Below are positions 56,063 through 64,000 of a stretch of 64,000 bases of DNA, piece after piece. Under the pieces are notes generated by a model that searched no databases, was not told the origin of the DNA, and worked only from the letters and a program-made list of their open reading frames with translations. Origin of the DNA: an uncultured Roseobacter sp. (GTDB taxonomy: Bacteria > Pseudomonadota > Alphaproteobacteria > Rhodobacterales > Rhodobacteraceae). Within the stretch, counting starts at the first letter, position 1. Each line of letters starts with the position of its first letter. The DNA lies in NCBI RefSeq assembly GCF_947499265.1, contig NZ_CANMNK010000011.1, positions 43,743-107,742 of the forward strand, read 5' to 3'. The translations under genes and the position numbers were made by a program.

Positions 56063-57166
56063 TTAACCGACGTGGAACAGCGTGTTGAACAGTTTCGGGT
56101 CCAGACTTTCCGACGCGAAGGTCTCCCCTTCCAGCAACACGCTGACCGCATCGTGGCTGTGCAGGCTTTCCTGATGGCTGGCGATGATCCGAAAATCACC
56201 GATCCGCACATCCGCCTGCAGCTGCTCGCAGAAAAGACGTGCTGCATCCTCAACAAAAATCGGGTTTGCGGCGTTCAGTTCTGCAAAGGCCTGCTCGTCT
56301 TCGCGCTTCACCATCACCTGCGTTTCGGTCGGCACTGCCCGGCGGCAGGCCTCGATCAGGTCCTCGAACCACAGACATCCGGCATCATTGTCAATCTCCA
56401 CAGACACCCGCGCGACTGATCGCTGCGAATGGGGTGTGGCCAGCTGACTGCGTGTTGCGCGCGCGTGTTCCGACAGCTCCAGCGAGCAGGGGCATGTTGA
56501 GGAGTAGACATAGTCAAGGTGCATGATTTTCTTGCGCACACCGCCCTGTTCAACCAATTCCAGCGCGATATCGTAATACTGATATCCCGACAGTCCCGAC
56601 CGCAGGCTGTCCACTTTCATTGGAAAGCTGAATCGCATCTGAATGCGCGCGTCAAAACTTTCAAGGTCAGTGATGTAGTCATCCAGCGCCGCTTCGATAA
56701 CACCAAAGCTGAATGTCGCCTCGGCATGTTTGTAGAACGACCGCATGATGCGGGACATGTTGATGCCCTTCTTGTCCGCCTCCAGGCTGACAGAACCGGT
56801 TACCGATGTCTCCAACGTCAAATCGCCATTGTCGCGGGTCCGGAACCGGATCGGCAGGCGAAAGTTTGAAATGCCCACGTGCTGTATCTGTTGTTTCGCG
56901 CCGCGGATCAGGCTGGATGGACCATTCTGCAAATCCGGGAGGGTACTTTTATAACCTTCATCCGTCTCAAATCCGTCCGGGTATTCGCGCGAAAACGCCG
57001 GATAGCTCACCGCATCGCTGCCAGGAACCAAACGGGCAACGGACGGGTCCAATTCCAGGATTTCCGTCGTAGTGGCGCCTTTCGCCCAGTTTCGCAAAAG
57101 CGCCAGGGCCGCTTCAGCCTCTTCCCGATCTGGTGTTGCATCAAGGATGGGTGTGTGGATGTTCAT
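56063..57166 (-). CDS. folE2: GTP cyclohydrolase FolE2 (type IB)
   Basis: FolE2 opens GTP to dihydroneopterin triphosphate, the first step of folate synthesis; the type IB enzyme works with several metals and replaces zinc-dependent FolE. The 367-aa protein shows LPDLQNG, KKGINMSRIMRSF and YSSTCPCSLELSEHA with the catalytic Cys region. GAGG lies 9 nt before the Met at 57166, preferred over the ATG at 57181. It lies 154 nt downstream of metZ on the same strand. I did not find a Zur-type palindrome in that gap. Confidence 0.95.
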   Translation of the reverse strand: MNIHTPILDATPDREEAEAALALLRNWAKGATTTEILELDPSVARLVPGSDAVSYPAFSREYPDGFETDEGYKSTLPDLQNGPSSLIRGAKQQIQHVGISNFRLPIRFRTRDNGDLTLETSVTGSVSLEADKKGINMSRIMRSFYKHAEATFSFGVIEAALDDYITDLESFDARIQMRFSFPMKVDSLRSGLSGYQYYDIALELVEQGGVRKKIMHLDYVYSSTCPCSLELSEHARATRSQLATPHSQRSVARVSVEIDNDAGCLWFEDLIEACRRAVPTETQVMVKREDEQAFAELNAANPIFVEDAARLFCEQLQADVRIGDFRIIASHQESLHSHDAVSVLLEGETFASESLDPKLFNTLFHVG

Positions 57167-57320
57167 CGCTATGTCCCTCATGACGTCGTACGTTTAACAG
57201 ATAGGGCGTGGTCGCCCTCTGACCAACTCTCCTCACAGATACGTCAAGCTGCTCCATCAGGATCAGTATTGGGTGCAAAAAGCTGACAAGGGGAAAAAAC
57301 AGCGCGCGGCGTCATTTTTG

Positions 57321-58502
57321 TCAAGCGTGATCCAGCGCCTGCAAAATATCCTCCACCAGATCAACGGCATCCTCAATGCCGACACTGATCCGCACCAGGC
57401 CATCGGTGATGCCGAGCGCATCCTTTTGATCCTGCGGCAAACGTTGATGCGTGGTCGTGGCCGGATGCGTCATGATGGTTTTTGCGTCCCCCAGATTGTT
57501 GGAGATCACGCCAACCTCAATGGCGTTGAGGAACCGGAAGGCGGCCGCCTTCCCGCCTTTGAGGTCCACGGACAACACGGTCCCGCCCTCACCCATCTGG
57601 CGTTGCACCAGCGCGTTCTGTGGGTGATTGACATGCCCGGGGTAAATCACTTGTGCCAGCTTGGGGTGGTTCTGCAGCGCCTCGGCGATGGCTGTGGCAT
57701 TGGCGGTTTGTGCGCGCACGCGCAGATCCAGCGTCTCCAACCCTTTCAGCATCACCCAGGCCGTGAAGGGGCTCATCGAGCCACCCGTGTGCTTCATGTA
57801 AGGCTCCACGGTCTTGCGGATAAAATCGCGCGTCCCGAGAATGACACCGCCCAGCGCGCGGCCCTGACCATCGATATGCTTGGTGGCGGAATAGATCACC
57901 ACATCGGCGCCTTGCGCCAGAGCATTCGACCAGACGGGTGTCGCAAAAACATTATCTACCAATACCTTAGCACCCTTGGCGTGGGCAAGTTGCGACACCG
58001 CCACGATGTCGATCACCTGCAGCGTCGGGTTGGAAATGGATTCGAAAAAAACCGCCGCGGTGTCATCGCGAATGGCAGCCTCCCAGGCGGCCAGATCGGT
58101 GCCATCGACGAATGTCACTTCAACACCGTAGCGCGTCAGCACCTCCTCAAGCACATAGAGGCAGGAGCCAAACAGCGCCCGGGCAGAGACCACGTGATCG
58201 CCCGCCTTGAGCATGGAGGTCAGCGCCCCGGAGACCGCCGCCATGCCGGAGGCCGTGGCGAATGCGTCCTCTGCCCCCTCAAGAGCCGCAATCCGCTCCT
58301 CGAACATCGCCACCGTCGGGTTGCCGTAGCGTGCGTAGATGAATTCGTCTGGTCCCGCCTCGATAAACCGGGCCTCGGCGTCCTCCGCCGTTTCATAGAC
58401 GAAGCCCTGTGTCAGGAAAATAGCCTCGGAAACTTCACCGTATTGGCTGCGACGCGTCCCGGCATGGATGGCCTTGGTGCGCGGTTTCAGATCACGTGTC
58501 AT
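57321..58502 (-). CDS. metZ: O-succinylhomoserine sulfhydrylase
   Basis: MetZ makes homocysteine from O-succinyl- or O-acetylhomoserine and sulfide, for methionine synthesis. The 393-aa protein is a Cys/Met-metabolism PLP enzyme: YARYGNPTV, ATASGMAAV, LVDNVFATP and the Schiff-base Lys in SATKHIDGQGR. The Met at 58502 is preferred (GGAG about 10 nt upstream) over 58511. A SAM-II riboswitch and an intrinsic terminator precede it, giving feedback control by S-adenosylmethionine. Confidence 0.95.
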   Translation of the reverse strand: MTRDLKPRTKAIHAGTRRSQYGEVSEAIFLTQGFVYETAEDAEARFIEAGPDEFIYARYGNPTVAMFEERIAALEGAEDAFATASGMAAVSGALTSMLKAGDHVVSARALFGSCLYVLEEVLTRYGVEVTFVDGTDLAAWEAAIRDDTAAVFFESISNPTLQVIDIVAVSQLAHAKGAKVLVDNVFATPVWSNALAQGADVVIYSATKHIDGQGRALGGVILGTRDFIRKTVEPYMKHTGGSMSPFTAWVMLKGLETLDLRVRAQTANATAIAEALQNHPKLAQVIYPGHVNHPQNALVQRQMGEGGTVLSVDLKGGKAAAFRFLNAIEVGVISNNLGDAKTIMTHPATTTHQRLPQDQKDALGITDGLVRISVGIEDAVDLVEDILQALDHA

Positions 58503-58531
58503 TCTTCTCACTCTCCAGCCCGAATGGGCAC

Positions 58532-58567
58532 AAAAAAACCCCAGACGCGGTCAACGCGACGGGGTTT
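58532..58567 (-). terminator. Intrinsic terminator in the metZ leader, downstream of the SAM-II aptamer
   Basis: On the minus strand AAACCCC (58567-58561) pairs with GGGGTTT, with an inner CGCG/CGCG helix and a short loop, then seven T (58538-58532). It lies between the aptamer and the metZ start, so it can stop transcription before metZ. Confidence 0.82.
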
Positions 58568-58579
58568 CCTCATCGGTGA

Positions 58580-58634
58580 CCTTTTAGCGGAATGTTTAAC
58601 GTGGCCCGCAATCCGGTAACAAATCGCCACGGGC
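58580..58634 (-). ncRNA. SAM-II riboswitch in the metZ leader
   Basis: The minus strand carries the SAM-II consensus in order: CCGTGGCGATTTG (58634-58622), a short CCGG-containing stretch, GCCACGTTAAAC, then CGCTAAAAG (ending at 58580). The P1 helix CGTGG/CCACG is intact, and the loop and A-rich tail needed for the pseudoknot are present. SAM-II is a known SAM-binding aptamer found upstream of methionine genes in Alphaproteobacteria. A possible promoter further upstream is TTGACC followed by a weak -10 after 17 nt. Confidence 0.88.
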
Positions 58635-58756
58635 ATCCGGTTAAGACAAAGGCTGTTGCAGGTCAACACCGTCACGGTGCTGTAACACTAATTTCATGCC
58701 GCTGTCGTATGTCTTTGAGATATCGCAACCACAATATCTTGTAGAAGGGGCGCAGA

Positions 58757-59755
58757 ATGCCATTGCTCAGGATCAATGCGACCTCTGATGGGTTGCAGAT
58801 GCATGGCACCTCGACGACGACGGATCGCGCGCTCAGCGATCAACAGGGCGGCGCCGGCCCGATCATCATTATGATCCACGGGTATAAATATGATCCGAAC
58901 GATCCAACCCATTGCCCCCACAAGAAAATATTTAATCGCGACACCACGAGCTGGCCTGAGCGGCTAGGCTTCTCCGACACGCCTTCGCAGGCAGGGTTGG
59001 GCATCGCTTTTGGCTGGTATGCGCGGGGCGCTCTGTGGCAGGCGCATCGCCGGGCTGCACAACTGGGCAGGGAACTGGCGTCGCTGGTCACGCGCCTGCG
59101 CAAAAATGCGCCACACCGCCCGGTTCACGTGATCGCACATTCTCTGGGATCGGAAATCGCGCTGTCGGCGCTGGGGCATCTGGGTCCGCATGATCTTGGC
59201 CGGATCGTGCTTCTGACCGGTGCGAGCTTTGCCAGCAAGGCGCAGGACATGTTGCGAACACCGGCGGGCACAACCACCGAAGTTTTCAATGTGACCAGCC
59301 GGGAAAATGATCTCTTTGATCTCGCCTTTGAACACATGGTGGCCGCCCCGGAACTGCGCGACCGCGCGATTGGCCAGGGGATCGACGCCCCGAATGCCAT
59401 CAACCTGCAATTGGATTGCGATGCGACCCTGAGGGCTCTGGCGCAATTGGGATTGCCTGTTGCCCCTCCGGAGCGCCGCGTTTGCCATTGGTCGACCTAC
59501 ACCCGCCCCGGCGTGATGGCGCTCTATGCCCGGCTGCTGCGCGACCCTGAAAGCCTGCCGCAGGCCTATCTGGCGGATATTTTACCGGGGCACGCGGCCC
59601 CACGCTGGTCACGGTTCAAAGTACCTTTGCCAAGACCAGCCTATAGCCTTGGGCCAGCGATCACCCTGCCCATCACCCCCCTTGCCCTGAAGTTGAAAAA
59701 CCGCATCATGACGGCAACCTCAGCGCAAAGGAAAGACAATGAGCACGCCTATTGA
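58757..59755 (+). CDS. Alpha/beta hydrolase
   Basis: This 332-aa protein has the alpha/beta-hydrolase oxyanion region IIIMIHGYKYDP and the nucleophile elbow VIAHSLGSEIAL (Ser in HSLGS), with a likely catalytic His near HWSTYTRPG. There is no signal peptide. The substrate is unknown; it resembles the DUF900-type esterase-like proteins. Its last 17 nt overlap the start of the GST gene, so the two are coupled. Confidence 0.78.
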   Translation: MPLLRINATSDGLQMHGTSTTTDRALSDQQGGAGPIIIMIHGYKYDPNDPTHCPHKKIFNRDTTSWPERLGFSDTPSQAGLGIAFGWYARGALWQAHRRAAQLGRELASLVTRLRKNAPHRPVHVIAHSLGSEIALSALGHLGPHDLGRIVLLTGASFASKAQDMLRTPAGTTTEVFNVTSRENDLFDLAFEHMVAAPELRDRAIGQGIDAPNAINLQLDCDATLRALAQLGLPVAPPERRVCHWSTYTRPGVMALYARLLRDPESLPQAYLADILPGHAAPRWSRFKVPLPRPAYSLGPAITLPITPLALKLKNRIMTATSAQRKDNEHAY

Positions 59756-60443
59756 TCTCTATTTCTGGCCCACGCCCAATGGCTGGAAAATCTCCATTGC
59801 GCTGGAAGAAATGGCGCTGCCCTACCAGACCCATCTGATCAATATCGGCGCCGGGGACCAATTCGCGCCTGAGTTTCTCAAAATTGCGCCCAACAATCGC
59901 ATGCCAGCCATTGTGGATCATGACGGACCGGACAACGCGCCGGTCTCAATCTTCGAATCCGGCGCAATCCTGCAATACCTCGCGCGGAAAACCGGAAGGT
60001 TTGGCGGCACAACCGAGCGGGAACAGATCGCAGTCAGCGAATGGTTGATGTGGCAAATGGGCGGGCTTGGCCCGATGGCGGGGCAAGCGCACCACTTCCT
60101 GAAATACGCCCCCTTCATGGAGCCACCCAACGATATCCCCTACGCCAAGGATCGCTACCGGGCGGAGACCGCGCGGCTTTACGGGGTGTTGGACCGGCGA
60201 TTGGCCGAGAACGAATACGTCGCGGGTGATTTCTATTCGATTGCGGATATGTCGATCTGGGGCTGGGCCTCCCTTTGGGAAGGGCAGCAACAGACGCTGG
60301 ACGACAAGCCCAATATGGCGCGTTGGTTGGAAACGATGGCTGCGCGCCCGGGTGTTCAGGCAGGGCGCGCGTTACATGCGGAAAAGCGCGCAGACTTTCG
60401 AAAAGACAAGGATGCGCAGGACCAACTCTTCAAAAAGGCCTGA
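59739..60443 (+). CDS. Glutathione S-transferase (YfcG-like)
   Basis: This 234-aa protein has an N-terminal thioredoxin-like domain (IDLYFWPTPNGWKISIALEE, NNRMPAIVD, IFESGAILQYLA) and a C-terminal helical domain (YSIADMSIWGW). The TPNGWK pattern is that of Nu-class/YfcG proteins, which have disulfide-bond reductase activity with glutathione. Its start overlaps the hydrolase gene. AAAGGA lies close before the ATG. Confidence 0.9.
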   Translation: MSTPIDLYFWPTPNGWKISIALEEMALPYQTHLINIGAGDQFAPEFLKIAPNNRMPAIVDHDGPDNAPVSIFESGAILQYLARKTGRFGGTTEREQIAVSEWLMWQMGGLGPMAGQAHHFLKYAPFMEPPNDIPYAKDRYRAETARLYGVLDRRLAENEYVAGDFYSIADMSIWGWASLWEGQQQTLDDKPNMARWLETMAARPGVQAGRALHAEKRADFRKDKDAQDQLFKKA

Positions 60444-60554
60444 GGTGTCACGACACTCTCAGCAGTTTTAATACTCTACGTCTCGATTTTCTTTGCATAA
60501 CACGTTTTTTTCGTCAAAAATTTGCGAATAATTTCTTTTGGGTAGTAAGTCCGA

Positions 60555-61280
60555 ATGTTCGAAGGCGTTTTTACTCCGGCAAATCTGGTTTATCTTGCGG
60601 GTGCATTCTACGTCGCCGGTCTTGCGATCACCAACCAGATCATTCTGCGCCTGTTCATTCTGGGCGGCACCGGCGTCTACCTGATCTACTATTCCACCAT
60701 CGCCGAGCACCCGCTTTGGGAAGCGATTTACGTCAGCCTGCTGATCGGTTTGGCCAATGTCGGCGGTCTGACCAGCCTGATCGCGCGGAATTCCAGGCTG
60801 GCCATTCCAGCCGCCCATGCGGACATATATTTTGATTTCCCAAACCTGCCGCCGGGGGATTTTCGCGCGCTGATGAAACTTGCAAAGCGCTCCACCGTCA
60901 CCGATGACCGACAGGTTACCGTCGAAGGAGAAGCAGGAGAGAAGCTCTATTATGTGATCAGCGGCTCGACCCTGGTGCGCAAGGGCGATCAGGCCTTCAT
61001 CCTGGCACCAAACCTCTTTTTAGGAGAGATCGCCTTTCTGATCGGCGCGCCCAGCTCCGCCTCGGCCTGGCTTGAGGAAGGTGCCGAGGTACTGGAATGG
61101 CGCTTTGACGATTTGCGCCGGAAATGTGCCCGGAACACGCGTTTCAAACTGGCCCTGGAGGCGGCGATCTCTGCGGATCTGGCGCATAAGGTTGCGCATT
61201 CGATGGGGCGCGACGCGGTGCGGGTCGATAATATCCCAAAGCCGATGATCGATGCGTTGGAAACCGTGCCAAAGAATTAA
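60555..61280 (+). CDS. Bacterial Popeye-domain protein (membrane cyclic-nucleotide-binding fold)
   Basis: This 241-aa protein has three membrane helices in the first 85 residues (NLVYLAGAFYVAGLAI, LFILGGTGVYLIYY, AIYVSLLIGLANVGGL), then a cNMP-binding-like barrel (about 100-200; VEGEAGEKLYYVISGSTLV and FLGEIAFLIGAPSSASAW). This matches the Popeye (POPDC) architecture, known mainly as cAMP-binding membrane proteins in animals; bacterial members are poorly studied. No adjacent cyclase gene is seen. The preceding 111-nt gap is AT-rich. Confidence 0.82.
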   Translation: MFEGVFTPANLVYLAGAFYVAGLAITNQIILRLFILGGTGVYLIYYSTIAEHPLWEAIYVSLLIGLANVGGLTSLIARNSRLAIPAAHADIYFDFPNLPPGDFRALMKLAKRSTVTDDRQVTVEGEAGEKLYYVISGSTLVRKGDQAFILAPNLFLGEIAFLIGAPSSASAWLEEGAEVLEWRFDDLRRKCARNTRFKLALEAAISADLAHKVAHSMGRDAVRVDNIPKPMIDALETVPKN

Positions 61281-61330
61281 AGCGTTTCGCTCCAAACCTG
61301 ACGCAGATCTCAAGTTAAAGGCAAAACCTG

Positions 61331-61945
61331 CTAGGTGTCGCTGTCGGTCTCATCGGTGATTAGATAGGGCTGCAGCGCCGTAAACTGCCACATCAGGAAC
61401 GCCATCAGGGCCACAGGGAACCCAAAGGTTTCGATCTTGACCCAGGCATCGGTCGACATGGTGCGCCAGACGATCTCATTGGCGACGGCAAGCCCGGCGA
61501 AGGCGGCGCAGAGCCTGCGGGTCAAGATCATCCATCCCTCTTCGCGCATCGGCATCATCTCGTTCATCACATAGGCGAGGTAGGATTGCCCGCGCATCAG
61601 CCCAATGCCGAGCAGCACAGCAAAAAGGCCATAGACGATGCTGGTCTTCATCTTGAAAAACCGCTCGTCGTTGAACCAGGCCGTCAGGCCCCCGAAGAAA
61701 ATCACCATAAAGGCAGTGAACACCTGCATCCGGCTGAGCTGCCCGGTCAGGCGCCACAGGATACCCATGGCCACCAGCAGGATCGGGACAAAAACAAGGG
61801 CGGCCACGATGAAGCCGGTGTATTCGGTGCCACCGATGACAAAAGTATCTTCCTTGATCCGCAAATAGATCAGGAAAAACAGGATCGTCGGGCCCAGTTC
61901 GAGCACCTGTTTTACAATCGGGTTGATCGGTTTCACGTCTGACAT
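61331..61945 (-). CDS. ispZ: Septation protein A / IspZ (YciB family)
   Basis: This 204-aa inner-membrane protein has five to six helices and the family blocks VKQVLELGPTILFFLIY, FFGGLTAWFNDERFFKMK and MNEMMPM. YciB proteins take part in cell-envelope and division processes. The gene order after ftsY and EamA (ftsY-EamA-ispZ) on one strand is frequent in Rhodobacterales. Confidence 0.9.
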   Translation of the reverse strand: MSDVKPINPIVKQVLELGPTILFFLIYLRIKEDTFVIGGTEYTGFIVAALVFVPILLVAMGILWRLTGQLSRMQVFTAFMVIFFGGLTAWFNDERFFKMKTSIVYGLFAVLLGIGLMRGQSYLAYVMNEMMPMREEGWMILTRRLCAAFAGLAVANEIVWRTMSTDAWVKIETFGFPVALMAFLMWQFTALQPYLITDETDSDT

Positions 61946-61953
61946 TCTCTTTC

Positions 61954-62856
61954 CTATCCGCCCATTTCAACTATCACAGCGCCCAGCGCAATCAATGCCA
62001 TCAATGCAATGCGTCGCGGTCCTACGGTTTCTTTCAGAAACAGCCAGCCGATAATGGCGGCGAAAACGGTGGAGGTTTCGCGCAGCACTGCGGCCTCCCC
62101 CACTTTATCGAGTCGGGTGGCCATCATCACCGCGCCAAAACTAAACGGTGCCACCAGCCCACCCACAAACCCGCGCATCATCAGCGGCCCCAAGGTCGGA
62201 CGGTTCGGCATCCGCAACCAGCGCGCGCCCGCCACGAGCGGCATGAAAAACCCATCGATCATGAAAAACCACGCCAGAAAGGTGAAAGGATTGGCCGTGG
62301 CCCGGATGCCGTAGGCGTCATAGGTGGTGTAAAGTGCCACAAAGAGCCCCGTGAGCACGGCCAGGCCCAGGGCCGCATTCAGCGTGTCGCGTTCTGACAC
62401 CAGAAAGATCATGTTGTAGATCGCCAGACCAAAGATGCCCGCAAGCAGGACGGCGATGCCAATCCATTGCGTGCCGGTAAAGGTTTCATCAAAGATCAGA
62501 TAGGCACCGATGACCGTAAACAGCGGCCCCGTCCCGCGCACGACCGGGTAGACCACCGTATAAGCACCTTTGGTATAGGCCCAGGCCTGCAGCAGCTTGT
62601 AGACCACGTGGATCAGCCAGACCGAGGCAAAGATCGGCCACATATGTGGTTCCGGAAAGGGCACCACAAAGAATACGAAGGGCATGGCCATCGCCATGTA
62701 GCAAAAGTCAATGGCACCGCGCGTCAGCCACGGATCATGACGCCCTTTTTGCAGTGCCCCAAAGACTGCATGCAAAAATGCTGCCATCACGGCGAGAAAC
62801 AGGGCCAGTTGGTGCCCGGTTGGCGTGCCTTCGATGGAAACAAGCCATTCGGTCAC
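61954..62856 (-). CDS. DMT-superfamily (EamA) transporter
   Basis: This 300-aa protein has about ten hydrophobic segments in two EamA halves (LFLAVMAAFLHAVFGAL at the start, and GWLFLKETVGPRRIALMALI at the end). The substrate is unknown. It lies 8 nt before ispZ and 46 nt after ftsY, in one operon. Confidence 0.87.
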   Translation of the reverse strand: MTEWLVSIEGTPTGHQLALFLAVMAAFLHAVFGALQKGRHDPWLTRGAIDFCYMAMAMPFVFFVVPFPEPHMWPIFASVWLIHVVYKLLQAWAYTKGAYTVVYPVVRGTGPLFTVIGAYLIFDETFTGTQWIGIAVLLAGIFGLAIYNMIFLVSERDTLNAALGLAVLTGLFVALYTTYDAYGIRATANPFTFLAWFFMIDGFFMPLVAGARWLRMPNRPTLGPLMMRGFVGGLVAPFSFGAVMMATRLDKVGEAAVLRETSTVFAAIIGWLFLKETVGPRRIALMALIALGAVIVEMGG

Positions 62857-62902
62857 TGGCGTGCGCAGCGTGTTTCATCTGCCATCCGGGCCGCGCTGGA
62901 AA

Positions 62903-64000
<1,098 letters not shown>

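Noticed and set aside
57273..58619. 448-codon plus-strand ORF
   Set aside because: It is antisense to metZ and crosses the metZ leader terminator; no family features.

Overview
The window looks like a chromosome segment of a marine Rhodobacterales bacterium (Roseobacter group, Alphaproteobacteria). The evidence is the GC-rich core gene set: CtaD, MetZ behind a SAM-II riboswitch, a paired Lrp cluster beside ilvC, glyQ/glyS with a small membrane-protein gene between them, FolE2, and a bacterial Popeye protein. The genus cannot be fixed from the sequence alone.

Region 1 (1 to about 20,980) is the right-hand part of an integrated genomic island. Its right edge is an intact tRNA-Leu(GAG) gene whose 3' end faces the island. 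A large serine recombinase gene runs into and antisense through that tRNA. From left to right the island carries: an ArdC-type antirestriction protein (cut by the window start); a RecB-like nuclease/helicase fusion; a SIR2-HerA anti-phage pair with a small KTSC protein as third gene; a 0.9-kb gene-free stretch holding a dense array of short stem-loops; a secreted peptidoglycan-binding/repeat protein followed by a Hint-domain polymorphic toxin and its likely immunity gene; a coupled pair made of an unknown 399-aa protein and an ankyrin-repeat protein; a mobilisation block (two membrane proteins, a small Cys-pair protein and a VirD4/TraG-type coupling ATPase without its own membrane anchor); and a small protein plus the recombinase. 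It is a mobile defence and conflict island.

Region 2 (about 21,000 to 64,000) is ordinary core chromosome with short operons: a DsbA/FrnE-like protein and lipB; a PAS histidine kinase with a receiver protein; ctaD; a peptidoglycan-binding lipoprotein-like gene; DUF2244, APH-like kinase and YqeY genes; carA; a membrane glycosyltransferase with a MshEN domain; GntR; a HAD pyrimidine 5'-nucleotidase; a UbiH-like monooxygenase; a class V aminotransferase with two Lrp regulators divergent from ilvC; DMT transporters; folB-folP-glmM; a SleB hydrolase; ppdK; glyQ-DUF6446-glyS; a trypsin-fold pseudoprotease; a TPP enzyme; trkH and a DUF1127 gene; folE2; SAM-II-metZ; an alpha/beta hydrolase, GST and Popeye protein; septation protein IspZ; EamA; and ftsY, which runs off the right end through a perfect hexanucleotide repeat.

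The most promising unexplained items are the covarying stem-loop array (8177-8634) with a related motif on the far side of the nuclease/SIR2-HerA cargo, the KTSC gene embedded in the SIR2-HerA operon, the signal-peptide Hint toxin coupled to a peptidoglycan-binding partner, the uncharacterised 399-aa/ankyrin pair, and the recombinase whose C-terminal tail is written by the host tRNA locus.
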